A DNA stretch of 64,000 nucleotides from Tolypothrix campylonemoides VB511288 (GTDB taxonomy: Bacteria; Cyanobacteriota; Cyanobacteriia; Cyanobacteriales; Nostocaceae): assembly GCA_000828075.3 (NCBI GenBank), contig JXCB02000039.1:390890-454889 (forward strand). The letters run 5' to 3'. Positions 34,401-42,157 of the stretch are shown piece after piece. The notes below the pieces were generated by a model that was not told the DNA's origin, searched no databases, and saw only the letters and a list, made by a program, of their open reading frames with translations. The position numbers and the translations under genes were made by a program. How positions within the stretch are numbered: the stretch's first letter is position 1; each line of letters opens with the position of its first letter.

Positions 34401-37233
34401 TATAACCATTAGCACTTAAACCTGGAGCAGTGGCTCGCTCGACGAGCAGCTTTTGTCCGTCCCAGCCAACAACTGCTGTCAGCGGTTGCTCAATGCCAGC
34501 AATGCCTTGAGAAAGCTGCACCTGACCAGAGGCACGTACATTGGATATGTTGAAAGTTCCCACAGTACCCGCGAGTTGCAGTTTACCACCAAATTGACCC
34601 CGCAACTGCGGCGACAACCGTTTTAATTCCACACCAGAAGCATCAACCACAGCCTGGTAGCGACCATCAGCAAGTTGGATGTTAGAAGCGGTGACTGTGC
34701 CATTTGCAACATTCACTTGTGCCTGACCAGTGGCTTGAATAGCTTGTGGTTTCAAGGAATCAGCTAAACCAGCAACGTTGAATTGACCTGTCAAAGTACC
34801 GTTAAACTGCGGTGGTACTTGTGATATTTTGTGCAATGGCACTTGACTTGCTTGAAGTTGCGCCTGATACCTACCATTAGCTAATTGGATATTAGAGGCA
34901 GTCACAGTACCACTACCAAAATTGACGCGTGCTTGCCCTGTGGCTACAACTGTTTGTGGTTTAAACGATTCAACTGAACCAGCAACGTTGAATTGACCGC
35001 TTAACCTTCCTTGAGATTGTTTAGGTAATTGTGCTAATTGTTGCACATCTACGTTCTTTGCTTGTAGTTGTGCTTTATACAACCCTTCAGCAAGTTGGAT
35101 ATGAGAAGCTGTAATTGCGCCACCACCTACCAATAGGCGTCCCTCGCCAGTAGCACGTAAGGTTTTGAGGTTAAAAGCGTCTGTATTTCCTGAAACTTGG
35201 AACTTACCTGCTAATGGTCCATCTAAACTTTGGGGCGCTTGTTTTAGCAAACGCCCCAACCGCACACTGTCAGCAACCAATTCGGCAGAAAAGCTTTGCT
35301 CGCCAAATTGGATCTTAGAAATAGCAACTGTACCACCCGCAACTTGAACTTTTGCGTTATCTGGACGAATTGTGGCAATTTTAAATGGGGCTGAGGTTCC
35401 TGATAAGATGAGACGACCGTTGAAGCGTGCGTCATTGAGAGAGACGTTTTGCAGTTGATTGGAGTTGACAAAACGTTGCACTTGTACTTTGGAAGCATCG
35501 GCGATCGCTTGCCAACGCTGATTAGCCCAACTGCCAGCAATTTGTACTCTACCACCAGCAACACTCAAAGCAACATTACGGAAAGAGACAGTTTTGTCTG
35601 GGGCGACAATTGCTTCTCCGCTTCCGGGGTAGGTTGCTTGGGGTGCTTGCCATTGTACCGTTGTCTGAACGTTCTCACCAGTGCCAGTCAGTTGTGCTGT
35701 ACCTGAGACAGTACCAATTTGGAATCCCGGTTTCATATCGTAAACAGAGGCGATCGCATCCCCTGGAACGTTCTTTGCCGTGACATGAAAATTTAGCTTG
35801 GGAATTTTGTTAACAAATTGAATCGTCCCAGCGCCTGTAACTTCACCGCCTACAGTGGCTTTACCTTGAATATTTTTAAAAGTAATAATAGAGGCGACAG
35901 GAGAAAATTCAAACTGTGCGCTGACACTCTTAAAATCAACTTTGTCAATTTTTGCTTGTTTTATAGTGGCAACTGTACCAGAGAGAATTGGGTTAGTGAT
36001 TGATCCAACAACCTGTAAGTCTGCCTTACCTTCCCCAATTGTCGGTACAGGTAATTTGACGTTGAGAGTTTCCCGGACATTTGCCACATTCACCGAATTT
36101 ACACGCGCAGCTAACTTGTAGCCAGCTTTGGAGTCAATGGTACCGTTTGCTATTAAAGGGATTTTGCCATAACCAGTGGCAACATTTTCCAGCTGAAGCT
36201 GAGTTCCTTGAAAGCGCACCTTTCCTTGAGAATTGATAAATGGTAGTGGCATTCGCGGAACTTGAAGTTGAACTCCTTGTCCAGTAGCATTACCAAAAAT
36301 GAGCAGGTTTTGCTGTTTTTGTTTCAGTTGAATGTTTTGAATTTTCAAATCACCCTGAACTCGACCTGCTTGTAATTCCACGGGTAACTTAACGATGCGA
36401 GAAACATCAGCAGCAAGGAAGTTTCGCACCCGCAGCAACTCTAAGTTGACTTCTTGAGTTTTGGGACGAAAATCTCCCTGTATGGAAACGTTACCACCAT
36501 GATCTGGTTGCCCATCCAAATTAAATTTAATGAGTTTGTAGTTTTCTAATAGTTGGGCAGTGCCGTTGATTTGTGAAAATGCTACGGGGGATGAGGGAGT
36601 GAGGGAGTGAGGGAGTGAGGGGGATGAGGAAGATGAGGAAGAGAGACCTAATTTTGAATTTTGGATTTTGAATTTTGAATTGATTTCTTCTCCTACCTGA
36701 TTTGGCTGGGGAACGAGTATCAAGTTGGCATTGCGAAACCTCAGTTTGTCCAAATCAGTTTTAATTGGTCCTTTTCGACCTGCCGGCGTTATTTTTGTGG
36801 TAATCCAGCGTCTTTGTTCATCCTGTTGAAGGTAAACATCCGGGTTGACTAAGGTGACGTCTAACTTGAGTCTGTGGTTCAACAGCAACTGTAATGGGTC
36901 AAAACCTACCTCTACAACCTCGACTGTCACCTTATCCGGATCTGTAGGTGTTGCTGGAATGGCTGAAGCCCCAAACTTCACTCCCGTAAGCGAAAGTTGT
37001 TTCACTTTCCCCAGTTGAACTGGACGGTTCAGTGTAGTAGTAAGATTGGTTTGGGCTAGTTGTACTAAGTCTTTGTGAACAAAATTCCACACTTGCCAAG
37101 CACCGCCCATAATTCCTATGAGCAGAATTCCGCTCATGGCAATGCCACCACGGCTTAAAATGAACAACCATTGATGCGTTTTATAAATACGGGGGGATTG
37201 GGAGTGATGATCCCGATTACAAGCTTTGGTCAT
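31465..37233 (-). CDS. tamB: TamB-like translocation/assembly protein (giant inner-membrane-anchored)
   Basis: 1,922 residues. N-terminal signal-anchor helix (about 29-50), then a very long stretch of repeating beta-strand-rich segments (e.g. VTASNIQLANGRYQAQLQA repeated at least four times between about 680 and 880), ending with the conserved DUF490/TamB C-terminus (LTSSPVRSETEIVALLGGGFVD … FPTILSDTLEAG … INYRLNNNIRLRATTNL). TamB-family proteins bridge the periplasm and support outer-membrane protein insertion and lipid transport; in cyanobacteria they sit with Omp85. The internal near-identical segments suggest recent domain amplification. Odd: residues about 184-216 are a translated repeat (Ser/Pro/Leu/His-rich) inserted in frame, and a MITE abuts the stop codon. 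Confidence 0.9.
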   Translation of the reverse strand: MTKACNRDHHSQSPRIYKTHQWLFILSRGGIAMSGILLIGIMGGAWQVWNFVHKDLVQLAQTNLTTTLNRPVQLGKVKQLSLTGVKFGASAIPATPTDPDKVTVEVVEVGFDPLQLLLNHRLKLDVTLVNPDVYLQQDEQRRWITTKITPAGRKGPIKTDLDKLRFRNANLILVPQPNQVGEEINSKFKIQNSKLGLSSSSSSSPSLPHSLTPSSPVAFSQINGTAQLLENYKLIKFNLDGQPDHGGNVSIQGDFRPKTQEVNLELLRVRNFLAADVSRIVKLPVELQAGRVQGDLKIQNIQLKQKQQNLLIFGNATGQGVQLQVPRMPLPFINSQGKVRFQGTQLQLENVATGYGKIPLIANGTIDSKAGYKLAARVNSVNVANVRETLNVKLPVPTIGEGKADLQVVGSITNPILSGTVATIKQAKIDKVDFKSVSAQFEFSPVASIITFKNIQGKATVGGEVTGAGTIQFVNKIPKLNFHVTAKNVPGDAIASVYDMKPGFQIGTVSGTAQLTGTGENVQTTVQWQAPQATYPGSGEAIVAPDKTVSFRNVALSVAGGRVQIAGSWANQRWQAIADASKVQVQRFVNSNQLQNVSLNDARFNGRLILSGTSAPFKIATIRPDNAKVQVAGGTVAISKIQFGEQSFSAELVADSVRLGRLLKQAPQSLDGPLAGKFQVSGNTDAFNLKTLRATGEGRLLVGGGAITASHIQLAEGLYKAQLQAKNVDVQQLAQLPKQSQGRLSGQFNVAGSVESFKPQTVVATGQARVNFGSGTVTASNIQLANGRYQAQLQASQVPLHKISQVPPQFNGTLTGQFNVAGLADSLKPQAIQATGQAQVNVANGTVTASNIQLADGRYQAVVDASGVELKRLSPQLRGQFGGKLQLAGTVGTFNISNVRASGQVQLSQGIAGIEQPLTAVVGWDGQKLLVERATAPGLSANGYILAKSGGTGIPEITDLNLNVQAQNYNLQKLPMQLPSAVALAGKADFGGRISGTLPVPNIQGQVRLRDLVVNRLAFESVLTGNIQLAQGQGLNLDVAGKRDRITLNADAKNRPNSFLVRWQNSLASGQSQGDNLAMKVENFPLAILNLTPPANTHVGTGGIAGFLTGDFQVNQKTFATQGDIAIAKPQLGRIKGDRLMAQFHYGDGQTTITNSEFVKGASRYALAGTLSQTPKGPQIKGKLNVTQGEVQDVLTALQLYELQDVQRGLAQPNYGTAADLNATESVGFSDQPLSAQLQRFGEFENRLAQQKQQRRSASPIPELADLKGTFNGEISIDTATANGLDVSFNLNGQNFVWGRADEPDRLYKADQVIAQGRFENGVLRLLPLRLESQNNLIALTGNIGGNEQSGQLQVVNFPVQVLNNFVKLPVGFTGNLNGTAALAGSIDNPQAKGELQITEGTLNQKGVESATASFNYTNGRLDFGSHVTVSGSEPVKIAGSIPYQLPFASVKPDNNNINLDVKVQNEGLAVLNLLTNQVAFEKGEGQIDLMVRGTTQQPILDGIATVKDATFSSQALPGKLTDITGTVQFGLDRIVVQNLQGKYNNKGKVEAQGEIPVSSQQTKIDHPLTVTLDQLALNLKELYQGGVSGNLLVTGSALHPMIGGKLQLADGQVLLAESTKTTHGNSKIDVSGVKQVKQETPKLDYTTARFKDLQLQLGKNVEITRPLILSFRATGTLNVNGSFKEPIPEGTIRLKEGSVNLFTTRFNLARGYKHKAIFRANQPRDPELDMQLFAKVLDVIQNTDLNKPNITGLAALETIRVDARVQGLASKLDETLELTSSPVRSETEIVALLGGGFVDTEERGNNTTLGLINIAGSAVLNNLQEPLNQIGTALGLSELRVFPTILSDTLEAGRSSSTLELAAEAGVDITRRFSLSTLKILTTSDPFQWGINYRLNNNIRLRATTNLNDDNRAVIEYQKRF
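36586..36681. repeat. Compound repeat inserted in tamB-like gene
   Basis: GAGGGAGT tandem array (36590-36645) joined to an AATTTTGAATTTTG array (36650-36680), the same pair of units as in hpnB on the opposite strand. It keeps the tamB reading frame open as SKFKIQNSK followed by a Ser/Pro-rich stretch. Confidence 0.88.
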
Positions 37234-37804
37234 GTCGTCTCACTACTGACTCACCGAAACAGTCCTAAGTGCTGAGTGCTAAGCAACCTCCGCACGGCAT
37301 TGTCTTCCTCAAATCGAGGAACCGTCTTGGGCGAAAAGCTCCCGAATTTATCCGTGGAGCCATCATAGCGTTTTTTCCTTGTTTGATCCCCTAAATTTAT
37401 TTATTTGAGGGGAATTCCTCAGCACACCATACTTTTGTTCTACAGGACTCAGCACTCATGAACAGATGTAGCTGTTACAGTTGTAGAATCAACTCGCACA
37501 CTACTGGCTACGCCTACTCCAGGATAACCGACGATACTAAATACGGGAGTAGCAATCATGCTTAAAGCTAGAGGTGAAATGTGACCCAGTCCCTAGTCCC
37601 TAGTCCCCAGTCCCCAGTCCCCAGTCCCCAGAAGTAGCAATCATGCTTAAAGCTAGATGTGAAATGTGACGCTTCTACTTCTGGTAAGATCAATCCTGTG
37701 AGAGAAATATAAAAAATTTATAACAAGTGAGAATTTTTGGCTCGACTTTTCCTTGGACGCAATCTAGAACTTTAATTAAGAATAGATCCAAGATGAAAGA
37801 TTAG
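37234..37804. repeat. Intergenic with duplicated segment and AGTCCCC array
   Basis: A 35-40 base segment containing GTAGCAATCATGCTTAAAGC occurs twice (about 37551 and 37636). Between the copies is an AGTCCCT/AGTCCCC heptamer array (37583-37632), which suggests slippage or repeat-driven duplication. No gene seen; promoters of the divergent tamB-like and DUF3110 genes should lie here. Confidence 0.75.
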
Positions 37805-38251
37805 ATGATTACACCCATGCGTGTTTTTGTATTACTGTTTAACGCTCGCACAGAAAATGAGGGAATTCACACAATTCAAGTGGGCGATGGGCAAAGCCCG
37901 GCCTCCGGCCATCGCAATAAAGTTCTGATGTTCGAGTCAGAAGACGACGCTGCACGCTATGCCCTCATGCTTGAAGCTCAAGATTTCCCCACAGCCACCG
38001 TAGAAGCGTTTGATTCAGAGGAAATCAAGGAATTTTGTCAAAGTGCGGACTATGACTGGGAAATTGTCCCAAGTAACAGTGGTTTGGCAATTCCTCCAGA
38101 AATCAACGTTGAAGAAACCGATTGGAAAGCAGAATCCGAAGAGGACTTTGCGGAGGAAACCTTCCCTCGTAACCAAAACTCGCCGGAAAAACCAGAATTA
38201 TCTGACTCAGAACTCGAAAACATTCGCCGCAAATTAGAAGGGTTATTGTAG
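37805..38251 (+). CDS. DUF3110 protein with small in-frame palindrome
   Basis: 148 residues. MRVFVLLFNARTENEGIHTIQ and VLMFESEDDAARYALMLEAQDFP are the DUF3110 core, a small cyanobacterial/plastid family of unknown function. ATG 37805 or 37820 both possible; 37820 gives the family-like MRVFVLL start. Odd: residues about 29-36 (GQSPASGH) come from a palindrome whose arms are GCGATGG and CCATCGC (37884-37915), splitting the usual VGDRNKV junction. The C-terminal half is acidic and low-complexity, ending in ELSDSELENIRRKLEGLL. The following gene, murQ, starts 90 bases on after heptamer repeats (TGAGTCA at 38258-38287, GACAAAA type at 38290-38342). Confidence 0.85.
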   Translation: MITPMRVFVLLFNARTENEGIHTIQVGDGQSPASGHRNKVLMFESEDDAARYALMLEAQDFPTATVEAFDSEEIKEFCQSADYDWEIVPSNSGLAIPPEINVEETDWKAESEEDFAEETFPRNQNSPEKPELSDSELENIRRKLEGLL

Positions 38252-38341
38252 AGAGTCGTTAGTCATGAGTCATGAGTCATGAGTCATTACTAAGGACAGA
38301 AGACAAAAGACAAATGACCACAGACAGAGGACAAAAGACAA

Positions 38342-39268
38342 ATGGTGAACTTGCAGGGGCGCGGATATCTTTTAACAGAGCAGGTCAATCCTGATACTCT
38401 TAACCTAGACCAAATCAGTTGTGTTGAATTGGTGGAACTGTTTAATCAGGAAGACGCAAAGGCAGTGGCTGCGGTAGCTGCTGCTAAACTTCAATTAGCT
38501 CAAGCGATTGAACGCACTGCAGAACAATTGCATCAGGGAGGACGCCTGTTTTATATTGGAGCAGGAACCAGTGGTCGCTTAGGGGTGTTAGATGCTGCAG
38601 AGTGTCCACCGACTTTTTGTACACCCCCAGAGATGGTACAAGGAATTATTGCTGGTGGTGCAGGCGCACTAGTACGCAGTTCCGAAGATTTGGAAGACAG
38701 CGCCGAAGATGGTGAAGCGGCGATCGCTCAACGACAAGTCACGCAACTTGATGTCGTCGTTGGCATTACAGCCGGGGGGACAACGCCTTTTGTCCACGGC
38801 GCAATGAATGCTGCTCGTAGCCGTGGAGCCACTACTATATTTATAGCCTGCGTCCCTGCTGAACAAGTCAACTGTGATGCTGATATTGATATTCGCCTGT
38901 TGACTGGACCAGAAATACTTGCTGGTTCAACTCGCCTAAAAGCTGGTACGGCGACGAAACTCGCCTTAAATATCCTTTCTACTGGTGTAATGGTGCAGTT
39001 GGGTAAAGTTTATGGCAATCGCATGGTGGATGTGGCGGTAACAAATCAAAAGTTACGCGATCGCGCTTTGCGAATTTTACAAGACCTCACAGGTTTAAGT
39101 CGAGAAGCCGCTGGTTTCTTATTAGAACGTAGTGGCAAATGGGTAAAGCTGGCATTATTGATGCATTGGACTGGGTTGGAAAAAGAAGAGGGCTTACAAC
39201 TCCTCTCAGAATACCAAGGTCGTCTTAGAGCGGCTGTTGCCAGTTACAAAAACAACAGCCAATCCTGA
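38342..39268 (+). CDS. murQ: N-acetylmuramic acid 6-phosphate etherase
   Basis: 308 residues, full length. Cleaves the lactyl ether of MurNAc-6-P to GlcNAc-6-P and D-lactate in peptidoglycan recycling, cytoplasmic. Seen: RLFYIGAGTSGRLGVLDAAECPPTF (SIS domain sugar-phosphate site), GGAGALVRSSEDLEDS with the active-site glutamate, and LKAGTATKLALNILSTG. Monocistronic; preceded by tandem heptamers, so its leader is unusual. No anhMurNAc kinase or transporter gene adjoins it. Confidence 0.95.
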   Translation: MVNLQGRGYLLTEQVNPDTLNLDQISCVELVELFNQEDAKAVAAVAAAKLQLAQAIERTAEQLHQGGRLFYIGAGTSGRLGVLDAAECPPTFCTPPEMVQGIIAGGAGALVRSSEDLEDSAEDGEAAIAQRQVTQLDVVVGITAGGTTPFVHGAMNAARSRGATTIFIACVPAEQVNCDADIDIRLLTGPEILAGSTRLKAGTATKLALNILSTGVMVQLGKVYGNRMVDVAVTNQKLRDRALRILQDLTGLSREAAGFLLERSGKWVKLALLMHWTGLEKEEGLQLLSEYQGRLRAAVASYKNNSQS

Positions 39269-39375
39269 GAATTCCAGTTTCAGTTATCAGTGAAAAGTCA
39301 GGCGTGAGGAGTTATTAACTTCTCACTAACAATTTTTTATCTTACTAAAAATAATACGCCCTGGCTGATAATTTA

Positions 39376-39755
39376 TACCAAGTTGCGTTCAAAGAGAGAA
39401 TTTTCTGAATTAACCGCAGAGAACACAGAGGAGCCAGCGCCGTGCGGGGGTTCCCCCCGTTGAGGCGTCTGGCGTGACACAGAGAGGAAAAAGAGAAAGT
39501 TACTAAGAAGAACTCAGGAGTCAGAAGTCAGAATGACTCCTGTACGAAGCTACGGATGAGTCGAGGTTTAAAGCAAATACTTTTAAGTAGGTCGAAGTAA
39601 AAATGCTCCCGCATCCTATCTGAAACCCCCGTCAACATCCTTTGGGGTATTCCTAGCTGCGGAATTCTGTGCCTCCTGCGGAGGAGCTGCGCAAACGCGT
39701 AGCGTGCCGAAGGCATATTCTGACTCCTTTTCATCTGTATGAATGCAACTTGGTA
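39376..39755. mobile_element. TACCAAG-family MITE, copy B (expanded)
   Basis: Ends TACCAAGTTGCGTTCAAA and GAATGCAACTTGGTA; reverse orientation relative to copies C and D. The internal CGCAGAGAACACAGAGGAGCC and CACAGAGAGG arms match those copies, but about 230 extra bases follow, including a GGAGTCAGAAGTCAGA piece and the GTGCCGAAGGCATA palindrome. Flanks TTA/GTA match in two of three bases. The rest of 39269-40099 is AT-rich, with no gene seen. Confidence 0.75.
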
Positions 39756-40099
39756 GTAGCGCATCTTCATACAGAAATGGTATTAATATTTACTGCATAC
39801 ATTTGCGGTTAATTATCATTCTATAGAAACTTTAAAAGTTATAGTTTATTGAACGATAAAATCAGAATACAGCTTTTTTAAAAAACCATTCTTAAGATAG
39901 AGGTATACAATACTTTATTATCTCTGCGGGACGATTGGCTAATTTATTAAGCCATTTAACAATATTCATATCTGGCATAAATAATTTAAGAATTGCTAAT
40001 CACGAAATGATTAATTGCTTTCAGCTATTAATCATTTAGCTCTTGGCAATCTTTTTATGCTTTTTTGCCAGCACATCACCTTCTTGTATCTCGACTTCC

Positions 40100-41758
40100 A
40101 TGGCAAAGCCAATTGAATTTAATTTATTTGCACCCTACAACGAAGCGGCTGCATTAATTGCTTCTTTTTCCAATTGGGAAGAAATTCCCATGGAAAAAGG
40201 TGACGATGGTTATTTTCGTACAACTGTTGAATTAGAGGATGGTGTTTATCAGTATAAATTCCGCGTTCAATCAAAATCTTGGTTTTTTGAACCTGATCAA
40301 TGGGTTGAAGTGACAGACCCCTACGCCACTGATATTGATGAATCAAGTGGACATGATAACGCTATCGTACGGATAAAAGATGGGGAAAGAATTGTTGATA
40401 CCTATGTTTGGCAACATGACAATAAACCCCTACCTGCAGACCAGGAATTAGTCATTTATGAACTGCACGTTGCTGACTTTTCTGGTGGTGAAGATGACCC
40501 TTACGCCCGAGGAAAGTACAAGCACGTTATTGAAAAGTTAGATTACCTAACTGAACTGGGAATTAATGCGATTGAGTTGATGCCGCTTAAAGAATACCCA
40601 GGCGATTATAGTTGGGGTTATAACCCTCGTCACTTCTTTGCCACAGAATCAAGTTATGGTTCTACAGCGGAGTTAAAAGAGTTAATTGATGAGTGCCACG
40701 GCAGAGGAATTCGTGTTATCATCGATGGTATTTATAACCATTCAGAATCATCGGCTCCATTAACACAAATTGACCACGATTATTGGTATCATCACTCTCC
40801 CCGCGACCCTGATAATAGCTGGGGACCAGAATTTAATTATGAACACTACGACGAAAATTTAGAAACTTATCCTGCGCGTAGATTTATTGGTGATACTGTA
40901 CGTTTTTGGATTCAAGAATATCACATTGATGGTATTCGCTACGATGCAGCACGGCAAATCGCTAACTACGACTTCATGCACTGGATTGTCCAAGAAGCTA
41001 AAAAAACTGCTAGCATGAAGCCTTTTTACAACATAGCCGAACACATTCCTGAAACTCCCAGTATCACCAATGCAGATGGACCGATGGATGGATGCTGGCA
41101 CGATAGTTTCCTGCACACAATTGTGCCACACCTTTGCGGTGACACCTTTGATTTAGAGCAACTTAAAGATGTCATCGACTGCAAGCGCCAAGGCTTTATG
41201 GGTGCAACCAATGTGGTAAATTACCTGACAAACCACGACCATGATCGCCTGATGGTGGAATTGGGGAATCGCGATATTTTTGACGAAGAAGCTTTTAGGC
41301 GGATTCGGTTGGGAGTTGCTATCCTGATGACAGCCGTTGGTGTGCCTTTGATTTGGATGGGTCAAGAGTTTGGCGAGTACAAGCCCAAAACACAAGAGTC
41401 ATCAAAAATTGAATGGGGATTGCTAGGCAATGACCTAAATCGCGGCTTATTTGAATATTACAAAGGCTTAATTCACCTGCGTAAACACAATCATGCCCTC
41501 TACACAGAAAATATTGACTTCATCCACGAAAATTCAGAGGCAAAAGTGTTCGCTTACAGCCGTTGGAATGATGAAGGTTCTCGTGTTGTGGTTGTGGCGA
41601 ATTTCTCAGAAAACTTCTTAGCTGGGTATCACGTTCCCAACTTCCCCAACAGTGGTACATGGCACGAATGGACAGCGAATTATGATGTAGAAGCTGGCGA
41701 CGATGGCATTATAACTGATATAGGACCATACGAAGCCAAAGTGTTTGTTTGGCAATAA
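40100..41758 (+). CDS. GH13 alpha-amylase-family enzyme with CBM48-like N-domain
   Basis: 552 residues from ATG 40100 (MAKPIEFNLFAP); a TTG 57 bases upstream would add a non-family peptide. N-terminal beta-sandwich of the CBM48/isoamylase-N type (ASFSNWEEIPMEKGDDGYF, about 1-95), then the GH13 barrel: GINAIELMPLKEYPGDYSWGY, region I VIIDGIYNH, region II GIRYDAARQ (nucleophile Asp), region III NIAEH (acid Glu) and region IV NYLTNHDHD. The architecture resembles glycogen-branching/trehalohydrolase-like enzymes; the exact reaction (hydrolysis, branching or debranching of glycogen) cannot be fixed. Cytoplasmic, monocistronic. Confidence 0.9.
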   Translation: MAKPIEFNLFAPYNEAAALIASFSNWEEIPMEKGDDGYFRTTVELEDGVYQYKFRVQSKSWFFEPDQWVEVTDPYATDIDESSGHDNAIVRIKDGERIVDTYVWQHDNKPLPADQELVIYELHVADFSGGEDDPYARGKYKHVIEKLDYLTELGINAIELMPLKEYPGDYSWGYNPRHFFATESSYGSTAELKELIDECHGRGIRVIIDGIYNHSESSAPLTQIDHDYWYHHSPRDPDNSWGPEFNYEHYDENLETYPARRFIGDTVRFWIQEYHIDGIRYDAARQIANYDFMHWIVQEAKKTASMKPFYNIAEHIPETPSITNADGPMDGCWHDSFLHTIVPHLCGDTFDLEQLKDVIDCKRQGFMGATNVVNYLTNHDHDRLMVELGNRDIFDEEAFRRIRLGVAILMTAVGVPLIWMGQEFGEYKPKTQESSKIEWGLLGNDLNRGLFEYYKGLIHLRKHNHALYTENIDFIHENSEAKVFAYSRWNDEGSRVVVVANFSENFLAGYHVPNFPNSGTWHEWTANYDVEAGDDGIITDIGPYEAKVFVWQ

Positions 41759-41786
41759 CTTTTGGGATGGCTTCCTTGGTTCCTCA

Positions 41787-41930
41787 TACTAAGTTGCATT
41801 CATACAGGAAACTTTTTTCCTCTCTGTGTCACGCCAGACGCCTCAACGGGGGGAACCCCCGCACGGCGCTGGCTCCTCTGCGTCCTCTGCGGTTCATTCA
41901 GAAAATTCTCTGTTTGAACGCAGCTTGGTA
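41787..41930. mobile_element. TACCAAG-family MITE, copy C
   Basis: Ends TACTAAGTTGCATTCATA and TTTGAACGCAGCTTGGTA, 144 bases, 3-base duplication TCA (41784-41786, 41931-41933). The interior is CCTCTGTGTCACGCCAGACG, GGGGGGAACCCCC and GGCTCCTCTGCG, almost the same as copy D. Confidence 0.9.
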
Positions 41931-41958
41931 TCATAATGACAAATTCAACGTAGGGTGA

Positions 41959-42081
41959 CTCAGATCTTGCACCCAACAAGAGCCAGAGGCTGTAATATCT
42001 CGTTACCAGGTTGAACCTGGTAACGAGGGTTTGGAGGCTTCGCCGACTCACTGTCGCAACAGGTGCAAGATTTCAGGTGAG
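41959..42081. mobile_element. Possible CTTGCACC-family MITE
   Basis: CTCAGATCTTGCACC at the left and GGTGCAAGATTTCAGGTGAG at the right are imperfect inverted ends related to the 23926-24081 element. Inside is a GTTACCAGGTTGAACCTGGTAAC hairpin. No target duplication is visible. It fills the gap between the GH13 gene and the P450 gene (41759-42157). Confidence 0.55.
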
Positions 42082-42157
42082 TAATTATAACATTTCCTAC
42101 CCTACAAATCGAAGTTTTTTTCTACACCAACAACATCCTAAAAGGAACTGGTGTGGC

